Source: Paenibacillus gyeongsangnamensis
Lineage (GTDB): Bacteria > Bacillota > Bacilli > Paenibacillales > NBRC-103111
DNA: 64,000 nucleotides
Reading direction: 5' to 3'
NCBI RefSeq assembly: GCF_027533625.1
Contig: NZ_JAQAGZ010000009.1
Location: 215,550-279,549, forward strand
The translations under genes and the position numbers were made by a program. Positions within the stretch are counted from its first letter, which is position 1, and the number at the start of each line of letters is the position of its first letter. Shown here in pieces: positions 36,301 to 44,952 of the stretch. Under the pieces are notes generated by a model that searched no databases, was not told where the DNA came from, and was given only the letters and a program-made list of their open reading frames with translations.

Positions 36301-36361
36301 TTCACTTCAACTCCTTGCAGGGACTTCTTTCAACAGGCACGAATTATGTACGGAGAAGGAG

Positions 36362-38176
36362 ATGATTAGCATCATACGAATATTCAGATTACCCATCGGC
36401 AGCCTTAATAAAGTTCTGTCTCTAAAGTATAAATTATTTATTATGCTGATCGCTATTTCAATTATTCCTATAACACTTGTAAGCTACAGCTCTCTTCGCT
36501 TTATGTTTCGCTCCAGTACGGAATATACCGCAACCGTTTCTTCCCAATACCTGCAATTCGTCTCCCAGGATGTGGGCAATTACTTGCAAGAAATAAGCCG
36601 TTCCCTGGATCCTTTGGTTGTGAATAAAGATTTTCAAGCCTATATGGACCTATCGAAGGATGATATCCCTGCTCAGGCGGGGTATGAATTTAACTTTCGC
36701 TCAACGATTCAACCGGTACTTCAGGCTCACCGGGAGCTTCTTGGCATTTTATATCTTGACGGCTTGGGCAAGATGTCTTTGGAATCTTATCAGAAAAACT
36801 TGAATTTCGATTTTTCTTTTGTGAACGATCCGTTCTATAGCAAAATTTATCAAATAACGAATCAGCAATTGACGATCCCTCACGCCGCAAACTATATTTT
36901 AGGATCTCCTGAAAGCGTATTCTCCTTAGTCAAGCCCGTCATTAATTTAAGAACCGGCATCGTTTCCTCTTGGCTCGTTATTGAAATCAGGGCTGAGGAA
37001 ATGAATCGGCTGCTGAACCTGTCCGGAAATAATCAAGGAAACAACCTGATATTGTATCATCCTTCAAGCGGTACCGCCATTACGAATACCGATCCGGGTT
37101 CAGCCGTCATTCATGCACTGAGGAAAGCGCTGGAGCCGAAGCATATGCCCGGAGAGCCGATTCTTTTCGAATCCGGTAAAGATGAGTTTCAAGCGGTGTT
37201 CGTGAATATCCCTTATGGTGAATGGAAGCTCGTATGGATGGCCCCGTTAAGCAGCATCTCCAGAGGCGTCGATCAATCGTTCCGAATGACTCTGATGATC
37301 GAGATCGCCAGCCTGGTTGTCGCCCTGATTGTTGCTTTTCCTATAATGAATATCGTATTGAGGCCGCTTCATCAGCTAAAGTCCGGATTACAGAGCCTCG
37401 GGATGGGCAAATACGTCCCTATTCCCAGGTTGGACCATACCGATGAGATCGGATTTCTTATCAAGAGCTACAACCAGATGCTGAACGAATTACAGAGAAT
37501 GGAGCAGGAGGTTTACCAATCGAAGCTGAAGGAAAAAGAAAAAGAGCTTCTGCAGCTCCAAGCTCAAATTAATCCTCATTTCCTGTTCAACACTCTGGAA
37601 ACGATCGAATCCTATGCTCATATGAACAACGGCAATGCCGTAAGCGACATGGTGCAAAGCGTATCCCGCATTATGCGATATAACGTGAGGAACGATGGAG
37701 GATGGGCTCCTCTCAGGGAAGAGCTCGATTACATCCGCCATTTTTTAAATATCCATTATTTTCGTCATGACATCCATGTGAAGATTGATTTTATTATCGA
37801 AGAGGCGCTGCTCGAGCTCTCCGTCATGAAGCTAAGCATACAGCCGTTTGTCGAAAATTCAATTAAATATGGCTGGAGCCCGAGCATGGAGGCGAAGGAC
37901 TTCTCTTTGACCGTCAAAGCGGAAGCCAAGGAGAACGGGACTTGTATCGTGATCCGCGATACGGGAAGCGGCATGCCGCAAGACGTGCTGGACAAACTTA
38001 CGCTGCTGTTTGAGAGCAAGGGCAACAGTTCGGAACCATTCTTTCTTAAGCATACTGGCATTTTCAATGTGTACCGCCGGTTCCTGCTTGCTTATGGAGA
38101 TCAGACTGAAATTAAGATAATCAGTGTATTAAACAAAGGGACCGAGGTTTCAATTTATATTCCGACCGCTTATTGA
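36362..38176 (+). CDS. YesM-type sensor histidine kinase
   Basis: The 604-residue membrane kinase starts at ATG 36362 behind GGAGAAGGAG. It has a first helix around residues 28-50 (KLFIMLIAISIIPITLVSYS), a large extracytoplasmic sensor region (50-305), a second helix (about 308-332, SLVVALIVAFPIMNIVL) and a HAMP linker. The His_kinase/HATPase module carries the H-box QINPHFLFNTLETIESY (His near 405), N-box VENSIKYGW (about 497) and G-box DTGSGMP (about 533). It should sense extracellular saccharide or its binding protein and phosphorylate the divergent regulator. Its stop overlaps a convergent pseudogene by a few bases. Confidence 0.93.
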   Translation: MISIIRIFRLPIGSLNKVLSLKYKLFIMLIAISIIPITLVSYSSLRFMFRSSTEYTATVSSQYLQFVSQDVGNYLQEISRSLDPLVVNKDFQAYMDLSKDDIPAQAGYEFNFRSTIQPVLQAHRELLGILYLDGLGKMSLESYQKNLNFDFSFVNDPFYSKIYQITNQQLTIPHAANYILGSPESVFSLVKPVINLRTGIVSSWLVIEIRAEEMNRLLNLSGNNQGNNLILYHPSSGTAITNTDPGSAVIHALRKALEPKHMPGEPILFESGKDEFQAVFVNIPYGEWKLVWMAPLSSISRGVDQSFRMTLMIEIASLVVALIVAFPIMNIVLRPLHQLKSGLQSLGMGKYVPIPRLDHTDEIGFLIKSYNQMLNELQRMEQEVYQSKLKEKEKELLQLQAQINPHFLFNTLETIESYAHMNNGNAVSDMVQSVSRIMRYNVRNDGGWAPLREELDYIRHFLNIHYFRHDIHVKIDFIIEEALLELSVMKLSIQPFVENSIKYGWSPSMEAKDFSLTVKAEAKENGTCIVIRDTGSGMPQDVLDKLTLLFESKGNSSEPFFLKHTGIFNVYRRFLLAYGDQTEIKIISVLNKGTEVSIYIPTAY

Positions 38177-38380
38177 TTTAGTAATTGGACCATGTTGCGA
38201 TAGCTGATTTGAATGCTTTCCAGCTCAGCCCTTTCCGACATATCCTGCTCGACAAATATATATTTGACTCCCACCTTCCGCATCGTACCGATAAGCTTCC
38301 CGATATTCATTATACCTTCGCCTACTTCTGTAAAATGCTCCGGCTTCTGGGTCTATTCCAAGGTCATATGAAATGCCTCA
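38170..38380 (-). pseudogene. Sugar phosphate isomerase/epimerase, C-terminal remnant
   Basis: Minus-strand frame: DEAFHMTLE, an in-frame TAG, then TQKPEHFTEVGEGIMNIGKL, VGVKYIFVEQDMSERAELE and the end VQLLNQ. The pattern 'FTEVGEGI-N...VKY-FVEQD' is the C-terminal signature of xylose-isomerase-like TIM-barrel sugar epimerases. The body of the gene is missing; the remnant abuts the sulfatase stop. It suggests the locus once included an intracellular sugar-converting step. Confidence 0.7.
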
Positions 38381-39691
38381 TCATTTTTTTATGTAATCGG
38401 CGATCGCTTCTTGGTAATAAGGTGTCGGCGTCGGCCCTTTCAGGATCGGATCATCTACTCTCTCAAGCCAAGCCCATAATTGCCCGCTCAGCTCGGATAA
38501 GATGCCGGCATATGCCGGGTCGTCCGCAACATTGCAGAATTCATTCGGATCCTTATCCAAATCAAACAGCTGAACAACCGGCATCTTCTGTTTGAGCTCC
38601 GGGTTCGCAATATTCACGGGTACCTCATGCTTGCGGGCAGGCCAAAAGTGACGGATTAATTTATAATGCTCCGTTCGAACCGCCCGGCTGACGGTCGGGT
38701 GAACCATCGTCAATCCGCCTTCGAAAATGCTGAACACGGCCTTCTGTGGAGCGGCTGAGGTATCATCCGCCTCTTGACCGGGGATCAATGCTTTAAAGCT
38801 GGTGCCATCCAGATTGCGCGGTGCCGAGACGTCAATCAAATCGAGCAGCGTCGGCAGAAAATCGATGTTGCTGAGCAGCGACTCGCAGCGCTTCCCTCCC
38901 TCCAGGCCGCCTCCGGGCCAACGCATGATCAGCGCGATTTCAATTCCGGGGTCGTAGCAGTACCATTTGGCCCGTGGGAATTCGATGCCGTGGTCGGCTG
39001 TAAACACGAAGAGTGTATCCCGCTCCTGACCGGTCTCACGAAGTGCTTCTTGAATCGATTGAACCGCCGCGTCTACGCTGCGCACATCTCCCTGGAGCTG
39101 AGCGAATTGAGCCCGGGACTCTTCATTATCCAGAATGTAGGGCGGGATATAGACTCCATGGCTGTCATCCGGTTCCACGCCGGCAAAATTGAACGGGCGA
39201 TGTGTCTCAAAAAAACCGATTTGCGCGTAAAAGGGACGATCCGCTTCCTTGTTTATACGCAAGAAACCGACGACTTCCCCAGCTACTTCTTGACATGAAC
39301 GGGGCAATCCTGCTCCTTGACGCTGCGCGTACATCTCCTGGAAGCCTAACGAATCGGCGTTGCTTGTTTCATGCTGGATGCCGAATAACATTGTGCGGTA
39401 CCCCGCCTCGCTCATCAAGTGAGACAGATGCCGTTCCCCTTCATTCAGAGCCCAGCTCCAAGGTGCATGAGTCAAGCCCATCAGACCGTTCGATTGCGGA
39501 TAGCGTCCTGTCAGCATCGTTCCGCGGCTTGGGCTGCACACCGGGCTAACCGTAAAATAATTCGAGAACAGCACCCCATCCTCAGCCATCCTGTCAATGG
39601 ACGGGGTCTGAACCGTAGATACACCATAGCAGCCGAGATGCCTGCCCAAATCGTGACACGTAATAATGACTACATTCGGTCGAATGACCAT
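38381..39691 (-). CDS. Sulfatase, type I (formylglycine-dependent)
   Basis: The 436-residue alkaline-phosphatase-superfamily enzyme should hydrolyse sulfate esters. The formylglycine motif is C52-S-P-S-R in VCSPSRGTMLTGRYPQ. N-terminal metal-site region is IITCHDLGRHLGCYG, and the distal Asp-His pair is in FTADHGIEFPRAKW. There is no signal peptide, so it acts in the cytoplasm on imported sugars. It lies 3 bp after the second sulfatase gene, as last intact gene of the importer operon. Activity needs Cys-to-formylglycine conversion by a maturase encoded elsewhere. Confidence 0.93.
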   Translation of the reverse strand: MVIRPNVVIITCHDLGRHLGCYGVSTVQTPSIDRMAEDGVLFSNYFTVSPVCSPSRGTMLTGRYPQSNGLMGLTHAPWSWALNEGERHLSHLMSEAGYRTMLFGIQHETSNADSLGFQEMYAQRQGAGLPRSCQEVAGEVVGFLRINKEADRPFYAQIGFFETHRPFNFAGVEPDDSHGVYIPPYILDNEESRAQFAQLQGDVRSVDAAVQSIQEALRETGQERDTLFVFTADHGIEFPRAKWYCYDPGIEIALIMRWPGGGLEGGKRCESLLSNIDFLPTLLDLIDVSAPRNLDGTSFKALIPGQEADDTSAAPQKAVFSIFEGGLTMVHPTVSRAVRTEHYKLIRHFWPARKHEVPVNIANPELKQKMPVVQLFDLDKDPNEFCNVADDPAYAGILSELSGQLWAWLERVDDPILKGPTPTPYYQEAIADYIKK

Positions 39692-39694
39692 GCT

Positions 39695-41353
39695 TTACAC
39701 CCCCATGTTTACATTATTGATTAGAGTGAACGAGGCAGCTGCTTCCACACTGTCCTTATATCCTATGCGAACGGCCTTCGCCCGGATGACGGCAGCTCCT
39801 TCGTTTATAGGGATAGGTCCTGTATACAGCTTCCATTTCGGTTCCGGTCCCTCGTCCAGCGAATAGGCAATGGAAGCGCCTTGAGTTGCGGAATGAAGCA
39901 TGATCATTGTCGGTTCATTGACGCTGGCTTGAACTGTCGGGTCTATGCCTGGATGCTTACTGTTGATCGGAATAAAAATCGGGGCTGCCGTTTGAGGCTG
40001 AGCGCCTCCGGGCCACATTCGCGACACCATCTGTACCTCCGCGACATCACCCCACGTATCGTATTTGCTGCACCACGAATCAAGCTCTGACCGGAGGCGC
40101 TCCAATTCCTCCTGATATGCGAGATTCCCGGCCAAATTACAAGTCTCATAAGGATCCTGAATGCAATCGTAAAGCTCCTCGGCCGGACGCTTGTTCTGCA
40201 GAAGAAGCTGCTGATCCCCTTCGAGCTGACCGGACTGTTTCAGCCTCCACAGCTCTTGAAGCATCGGATGCTGATGGCTGAATGGAATCCAGAGCAGATA
40301 AGGCTTCTCCGGATAGTAATTCCGGATATATTTGAACCGCCCGTCACGCACGGCGCGAACCCTATCGTAAGCTTCGTCATAACGGTCGCGGGTAGCAAAG
40401 ACATAGCTTCTCGCCTTTGCTTCCGGGCCTATAAACGGTTGGCCCTCCAAATGATACGGGAGTGTGGCCCCCGCCAAAGAAAGCACTGTCGGCCCCAAAT
40501 CCACCAAACTGACCATTTGCTCACTGATCTGCCCCTCTTCCAGAACACCAGGCCAACGGACAATGAGAGGCACGCGGATACCTGCATCGTAAGGCCAACG
40601 CTTGGCGCGGGGAAGACCTTCACCATGGTCGCTCCATAAGAATACGATCGTATTCTCAGTCAATCCATCTTCTTCCAGCTGTCTCAGAATTTCTCCCACA
40701 TATTCATCCGCCTCGGCAATATGGTCATAATGCTTGGCAAGCGTTTGGCGGGACTTGGGCGTATCCGGCAAGTAAGGAGGAATGGTCACCTTATCAGGAT
40801 CGGTAACCAAAGGCCTGTTCCTCTCTTGATCCGGATAGTACCTCTTCCGGATCATATCGGACCACATACTGCTTTCGTGAGTGCATATGTAATTAAATAC
40901 GGCAAAGAAGGGCTGTTCAGGCTCCCTATTTCGCCAGTGGGCGTTCATGCTGTTCTCATCCCATGCCGTTAACGGCGGCGCGAATTGATAGTCCGTCTTC
41001 CAGTTATTCGTACAATAGTACCCTTCGGCGCGTAAATATTCGGTAAAGGGCTTCACATGTGCAGGCGGAACTGCAAAATAAGGGGTCGGCAGCTCCGGCG
41101 TGTATTCGTTCGTATGCTCGGTACGCATATGATGCGTGCCGATAGAGGTCTGGTACATGCCTGTAATAATGGCGGACCGGCTGGGAGCACATACGCCTGC
41201 CGTTGAGAATGCATTGCGGAATATCGTTCCCTTCTCCGCCAGCTTGTCAATCTGGGGTGTCCGGGCCAAGGGATCGCCGTAGCAGCCGAATCTGGGACTC
41301 GTATCCTCCAATGAAATCCATAAAATATTGGGTCTATTTTGAGTCGCACTCAT
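39695..41353 (-). CDS. Sulfatase, type I, with C-terminal extension
   Basis: This 552-residue sulfatase has the motif C55-A-P-S-R in GVCAPSRSAIITGMYQ, the N-terminal region ILWISLEDTSPRFGCYG and the distal site LWSDHGEGLPRAKRW. About 80 extra C-terminal residues (SVNEPTMIMLHSATQGASIA and EGAAVIRAKAVRIGYKDS) resemble a small beta-sandwich of the chitobiase/CHB_HEX type. ATG 41353 is chosen because the GGAGGAGG site is then 11 bases away. No signal peptide is visible. It sits between the permease gene and the first sulfatase in one operon; two sulfatases imply a multiply sulfated or two-linkage substrate. Confidence 0.93.
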   Translation of the reverse strand: MSATQNRPNILWISLEDTSPRFGCYGDPLARTPQIDKLAEKGTIFRNAFSTAGVCAPSRSAIITGMYQTSIGTHHMRTEHTNEYTPELPTPYFAVPPAHVKPFTEYLRAEGYYCTNNWKTDYQFAPPLTAWDENSMNAHWRNREPEQPFFAVFNYICTHESSMWSDMIRKRYYPDQERNRPLVTDPDKVTIPPYLPDTPKSRQTLAKHYDHIAEADEYVGEILRQLEEDGLTENTIVFLWSDHGEGLPRAKRWPYDAGIRVPLIVRWPGVLEEGQISEQMVSLVDLGPTVLSLAGATLPYHLEGQPFIGPEAKARSYVFATRDRYDEAYDRVRAVRDGRFKYIRNYYPEKPYLLWIPFSHQHPMLQELWRLKQSGQLEGDQQLLLQNKRPAEELYDCIQDPYETCNLAGNLAYQEELERLRSELDSWCSKYDTWGDVAEVQMVSRMWPGGAQPQTAAPIFIPINSKHPGIDPTVQASVNEPTMIMLHSATQGASIAYSLDEGPEPKWKLYTGPIPINEGAAVIRAKAVRIGYKDSVEAAASFTLINNVNMGV

Positions 41354-41379
41354 GGGCTTCAATTCCTCCTCCGTACCTT

Positions 41380-42219
41380 TTATCCTTTTACCGATCCGGC
41401 AATTCCCTCCACGAAATAACGTTGAAATGAAACAAATACAATAATGATAGGCACCAGTGCGATGGTAGCTCCGGCAGCCATCCCTGTATAATCGATCGCA
41501 TGCTCCCCGATGAAGGAATACATGCCGACGGATAAGGTCCGAAGCTCCGGTTTATTCAGAGTGAAGATCAACGGAATGAAGAATGAATTCCACGTCCATA
41601 TAAACTGCATGATTCCTGTAGTGGCGATAATCGGCTTGGAGATCGGAAGCATGACTTGTACGAAGGTTCTAAGAAACCCGCAGCCGTCCATCTCCGCAGC
41701 CTCCTCCAGCTCCTTGGGAAGACCTTGAAAATACGACATGAACAGCAGGATGAACAATACATGTGCTCCAGACGATTCAGCCACAATGACGCCCGGCAGC
41801 GTATTCAGCAGGCCCAGCCCTTTAATGATATGGTATACCGGAATCACAGTATATCCTTTAGGGATAAACATCGTTGCTGTAACGGCTGCGATGAACAGCT
41901 TTTTACCCGGGAATTTCACCCTGCCCAGCGCATAGCCTGTCAATGCACACAGCACAATTACAATTATGACGGCAGATACCGTAATCATGATGGAATTTTT
42001 AAAATACGTGGAAAAATGAGCGATTCCCCAAGCCCGGGTATAGTTCTCCCATTGGAACACCTCCGGGAACAGCTTCAAGCCGGAGCTGATGTACTCAGTG
42101 TTCGTTTTGAAGGAAGAAAAGATCATCCATACGAAGGGATATACCCAGAAGACACCCAGAACGATTAACCCGATATGCAGTAGGACATGCATCAAGGCTT
42201 GCTTCCTCATGCCAGTCAC
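41380..42219 (-). CDS. CUT1 sugar ABC permease, MalG-type
   Basis: The 279-residue inner-membrane permease has six predicted helices (first: HVLLHIGLIVLGVFWVYPFV). The EAA loop that docks the ATPase is ELEEAAEMDGCGFLRTFVQV (about residue 180). The C-terminus FQRYFVEGIAGSVKG is typical of MalG/LacG-type subunits. It pairs with the MalF-type subunit 9 bp upstream. No ATPase gene is in the locus, so a shared MsmX-type ATPase elsewhere is expected. Confidence 0.95.
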   Translation of the reverse strand: MTGMRKQALMHVLLHIGLIVLGVFWVYPFVWMIFSSFKTNTEYISSGLKLFPEVFQWENYTRAWGIAHFSTYFKNSIMITVSAVIIVIVLCALTGYALGRVKFPGKKLFIAAVTATMFIPKGYTVIPVYHIIKGLGLLNTLPGVIVAESSGAHVLFILLFMSYFQGLPKELEEAAEMDGCGFLRTFVQVMLPISKPIIATTGIMQFIWTWNSFFIPLIFTLNKPELRTLSVGMYSFIGEHAIDYTGMAAGATIALVPIIIVFVSFQRYFVEGIAGSVKG

Positions 42220-42228
42220 CTCCTTTCC

Positions 42229-43203
42229 TTAATGTCCGATCACGCGTGATTTGCCGGAGTCATTCGACAGCTTCACGAACCAGCCGAGCACGAGCGTGAT
42301 CGTAAAGATGGCGACGCCGAACACAACCCCTGCAGCAGAGGCGTACCCCAATTGAGGGAAGCCACCGGAGCCGAAAGCATATCTGTAAATATACAGGTCC
42401 ACCATATCCGTACCGAAGAACGGGCCGCCCTCCGTCAGCGTCTTAACCAAATCGAAAACATGCATACCGTTCACTACGGTTAACAGCAGTATTACTGCAC
42501 CGACCGGGGCTAGCAGGGGCAGTGTGATAAACCGGAGCGTTTGCCATGCCCCCGCCCCATCGATTTTGGCTGCTTCGTAGTTATCCGCCGGAATCGTCTG
42601 CAAGCCAGCCAGCCAATATACCATGATGATGCCGAATATTTTCCATACTCCCACGATAATGAGTACTCCCATCGCCGTGATCGGCTTGCTGAGCCAAGCG
42701 ACCGGTTCGCGGATAATACCGAGCGCAAGCAGGAAATTATTGAATAACGCATTATCGTTTCCGAAAATAAACTTCATCACGGCTCCGACAATGGAGGCTG
42801 TAGTAATGACCGGAAGGAAATAGATCGTTCTGTACAATGTTCTGCCTTTTAGAAAGGATATATTGAGAAGAATGGCCATGATTAGTGTAAGAGGCAGGAC
42901 GAGAGAGGTTTGCAGCAGGATGTAGATCATATTGTTCTTAAATGCGTTCCAGAAGGCATGATCGGCCAGAACAGCCTTAAAGTTGTCCAAGAATACAAAC
43001 TTGTTCAATGGTCCGATTCCGCTCCAGTCATAGAAGGAGTATACGTAGCTCATCAGAATCGGATAGACGGTAAAGACAAGAAAGAATGCGAACTGCGGAA
43101 GTATAAAAAGGTACGCCCACATATACCTTTGGGCCGATCGCGAATGGAGCCTGCTTACGCTGTTTGGATTGCTTAAGCCGGTTGATTTGCTGATGCCGTT
43201 CAC
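42229..43203 (-). CDS. CUT1 sugar ABC permease, MalF-type
   Basis: The 324-residue permease has six helices and the EAA motif in NYEAAKIDGAGAWQTLRFIT (about residue 220). The N-terminus (YMWAYLFILPQFAFFLVFTV) is characteristic of MalF/UgpA-type subunits, and the PxxxSYVYSFYDWSG segment follows the first helix. Operon partner of the MalG-type gene and of the binding lipoprotein 68 bp upstream. Confidence 0.95.
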   Translation of the reverse strand: MNGISKSTGLSNPNSVSRLHSRSAQRYMWAYLFILPQFAFFLVFTVYPILMSYVYSFYDWSGIGPLNKFVFLDNFKAVLADHAFWNAFKNNMIYILLQTSLVLPLTLIMAILLNISFLKGRTLYRTIYFLPVITTASIVGAVMKFIFGNDNALFNNFLLALGIIREPVAWLSKPITAMGVLIIVGVWKIFGIIMVYWLAGLQTIPADNYEAAKIDGAGAWQTLRFITLPLLAPVGAVILLLTVVNGMHVFDLVKTLTEGGPFFGTDMVDLYIYRYAFGSGGFPQLGYASAAGVVFGVAIFTITLVLGWFVKLSNDSGKSRVIGH

Positions 43204-43271
43204 GCTACTCCCTCCCTAATGGAAATATGGAAGGAGTTTTTCGCAAAACTCCTTCTTGATAGCATTCTGTC

Positions 43272-44756
43272 TTATTTGGCCCCATAAGGCTCGTACGGTT
43301 TCCAATCAGGGAAGATATAGTCGGATTCGCTTACCTTTGCGCCGGAGCTTTGCACTTTCTTCAAGGCGTCCGAGAACACCTTGTTGGAGTCATTCGTCAG
43401 CTGATCCAGTGCTTGCTTAAGATCCTTGATTTGTCCGGTTAAATATCCTTCCGAGATGTCCGACAAGGTGGTTTTAGGCATTTTGCCGCTCATTTCGGTC
43501 GCAACCTTGATCGTCTCGGCATTTTTCTGGAACGGCCGCGGAATAAGCACGAAATTTTTACTTTGAATTTTCAAAGCTTGTTCGGCAACCGGATGATTCA
43601 CTTTAGTGTTTTCATTAATGCTTGGAATAGGAGAATATTCAATTCCGGAGGACACAAGCTTTGGATATAGATTGTCGGCCAAAAACTGGAGGAACAGCTT
43701 GACTTCCTTCGGATTTTTTGTTGTTTTGGCGACATGCAAGGAGACCTTGGACTCTCCATAGAAATGGTTGTATTGCGGCTTGCCGTCAAACGTAGGAAGC
43801 GGTGCAACTCCATAATTAGCAAGTTTATCCTTCTGCATCTGTGAAGCGAAATAGACCCCGTCCAAGACGAGCGCAACCTTGCCCCCTTCCATCAGTGCGG
43901 TTCCTTCACGGGCCGACATGACCAGACTGTTCGGGTGAAGCAGCTTCTCATCCTGCAGCTTCTTGAACATTTGCAGCGTCTGGATAATGCCCGGGGAGTT
44001 AAACTCATATTTTCCGGTTTTATAGTTGAAGGGCCCCAAGGAATCTGGTATAACCTCCGGTGTGACGGAAGTCGCCATCTGAACGAGAATAGAGCTCATA
44101 TAGGTGGTTGGCTTAATCCCAACGACTACGCCATACGCCTGCCCGTTCGTATTCTCTTTCACCTTCTTGCTGAAATCATATAGCTGATCCCACGATTTCG
44201 GAATATCTTTCTCCGTTAATCCCGCCGATTTCAACACTTCTTTGTTGTAATACATGGCAAAAGACGGCCTCAATGGATTAAAGATTGGAATCGCGTATAT
44301 ATTCCCTTTCATTGTTGTGTAGCCTTCCGACCAGGTCCCGTCATAATACTGCTTGCGTTTATCTTCCGGTATGACATCATTTAACGGCATAATCGCATCC
44401 AGCGCCGTAAGCTGATATGTTGGGATGCTTGGTGTGTAGCCGAAAATATCCGGCAGATCTTGTCCGGAAAGCGCCGTCTGTACTTGAGCTACATATTGTA
44501 CGCTAGGCACATCAGTATACTTTACGGTAATATTGGGGTATTTCTTCTGAAACTCGGCGATCGTTTCGTTCATGACGCCAGTCACTTCCGGCCAACGCCC
44601 CCAGAAGTTGATGGTGACCGGTTTGCTTGAAGCTGCGCTGTCCGCCGAACCGGAGTTTCCCTTTGCCGTATCTCCCGAATCGGATGAGCACCCGGCCAAA
44701 GCGCTAACCATTGTTGCAACGAGTATGGTGCATGCGGCTGCTACCTTTTTCCCCAT
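43272..44756 (-). CDS. Sugar-binding lipoprotein of the CUT1 importer
   Basis: The 494-residue solute-binding protein is anchored by a lipobox (SALAGC|SSDSG, Cys about residue 22). The start at ATG 44756 is supported by GGAGGGGGATACGA; an ATG 117 bases upstream would bury the signal. Its SBP_bac_1-type fold shows PVTINFWGRWPEVTGV, FQKKYPNITVKYTDVPSVQY and LVMSAREGTALMEGGKVALV. It captures an oligosaccharide, presumably sulfated given the two sulfatases, and delivers it to the permeases. It is the first and likely most expressed gene of the operon. Confidence 0.93.
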   Translation of the reverse strand: MGKKVAAACTILVATMVSALAGCSSDSGDTAKGNSGSADSAASSKPVTINFWGRWPEVTGVMNETIAEFQKKYPNITVKYTDVPSVQYVAQVQTALSGQDLPDIFGYTPSIPTYQLTALDAIMPLNDVIPEDKRKQYYDGTWSEGYTTMKGNIYAIPIFNPLRPSFAMYYNKEVLKSAGLTEKDIPKSWDQLYDFSKKVKENTNGQAYGVVVGIKPTTYMSSILVQMATSVTPEVIPDSLGPFNYKTGKYEFNSPGIIQTLQMFKKLQDEKLLHPNSLVMSAREGTALMEGGKVALVLDGVYFASQMQKDKLANYGVAPLPTFDGKPQYNHFYGESKVSLHVAKTTKNPKEVKLFLQFLADNLYPKLVSSGIEYSPIPSINENTKVNHPVAEQALKIQSKNFVLIPRPFQKNAETIKVATEMSGKMPKTTLSDISEGYLTGQIKDLKQALDQLTNDSNKVFSDALKKVQSSGAKVSESDYIFPDWKPYEPYGAK

Positions 44757-44793
44757 TCGTATCCCCCTCCAATTGGCACCGCTTACATTATTC

Positions 44794-44822
44794 AGTATAC
44801 GCGGTAATCCAGCCGGTAAAAA
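44794..44822 (-). promoter_or_regulatory. Likely promoter of the sulfated-sugar importer operon
   Basis: On the minus strand a good -10 TATACT (44799-44794) has a poor -35 (TTTTTA, 44822-44817) at 17 bp. A weak -35 is expected of a promoter that needs an activator such as the neighbouring YesN-type regulator. The transcript start would be about 30 bases before the lipoprotein ATG. Confidence 0.5.
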
Positions 44823-44878
44823 GCGGAATAATTTAGCCGAGGGCGAGAACTTTTTAACTAATGAATCCTCCACTCAAA

Positions 44879-44923
44879 TCAAAAAAAACCAGAAGCCCTG
44901 TTTAGGATTAAGGGCCACTGGTT
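44879..44923 (-). terminator. Terminator of phosphoesterase paralogue 2
   Basis: On the minus strand AAACCAGTGGCCCTT pairs with AGGGCTTCTGGTTT around a 9-base loop and runs into eight T residues, about 30 bp after the stop codon at 44953. Confidence 0.88.
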
Positions 44924-44952
44924 TAGATGTTTAAAATCCTTGCTATTACTCT

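Noticed and set aside
36248..36361. Longer N-terminus for the histidine kinase
   Set aside because: The extra 38 codons are antisense to the response-regulator start and are not kinase-like. ATG 36362 has the ribosome site.
44757..44873. Longer N-terminus for the sugar-binding lipoprotein
   Set aside because: It would place 39 polar residues before the lipoprotein signal and would overlap the promoter. The ATG at 44756 has a strong ribosome site.
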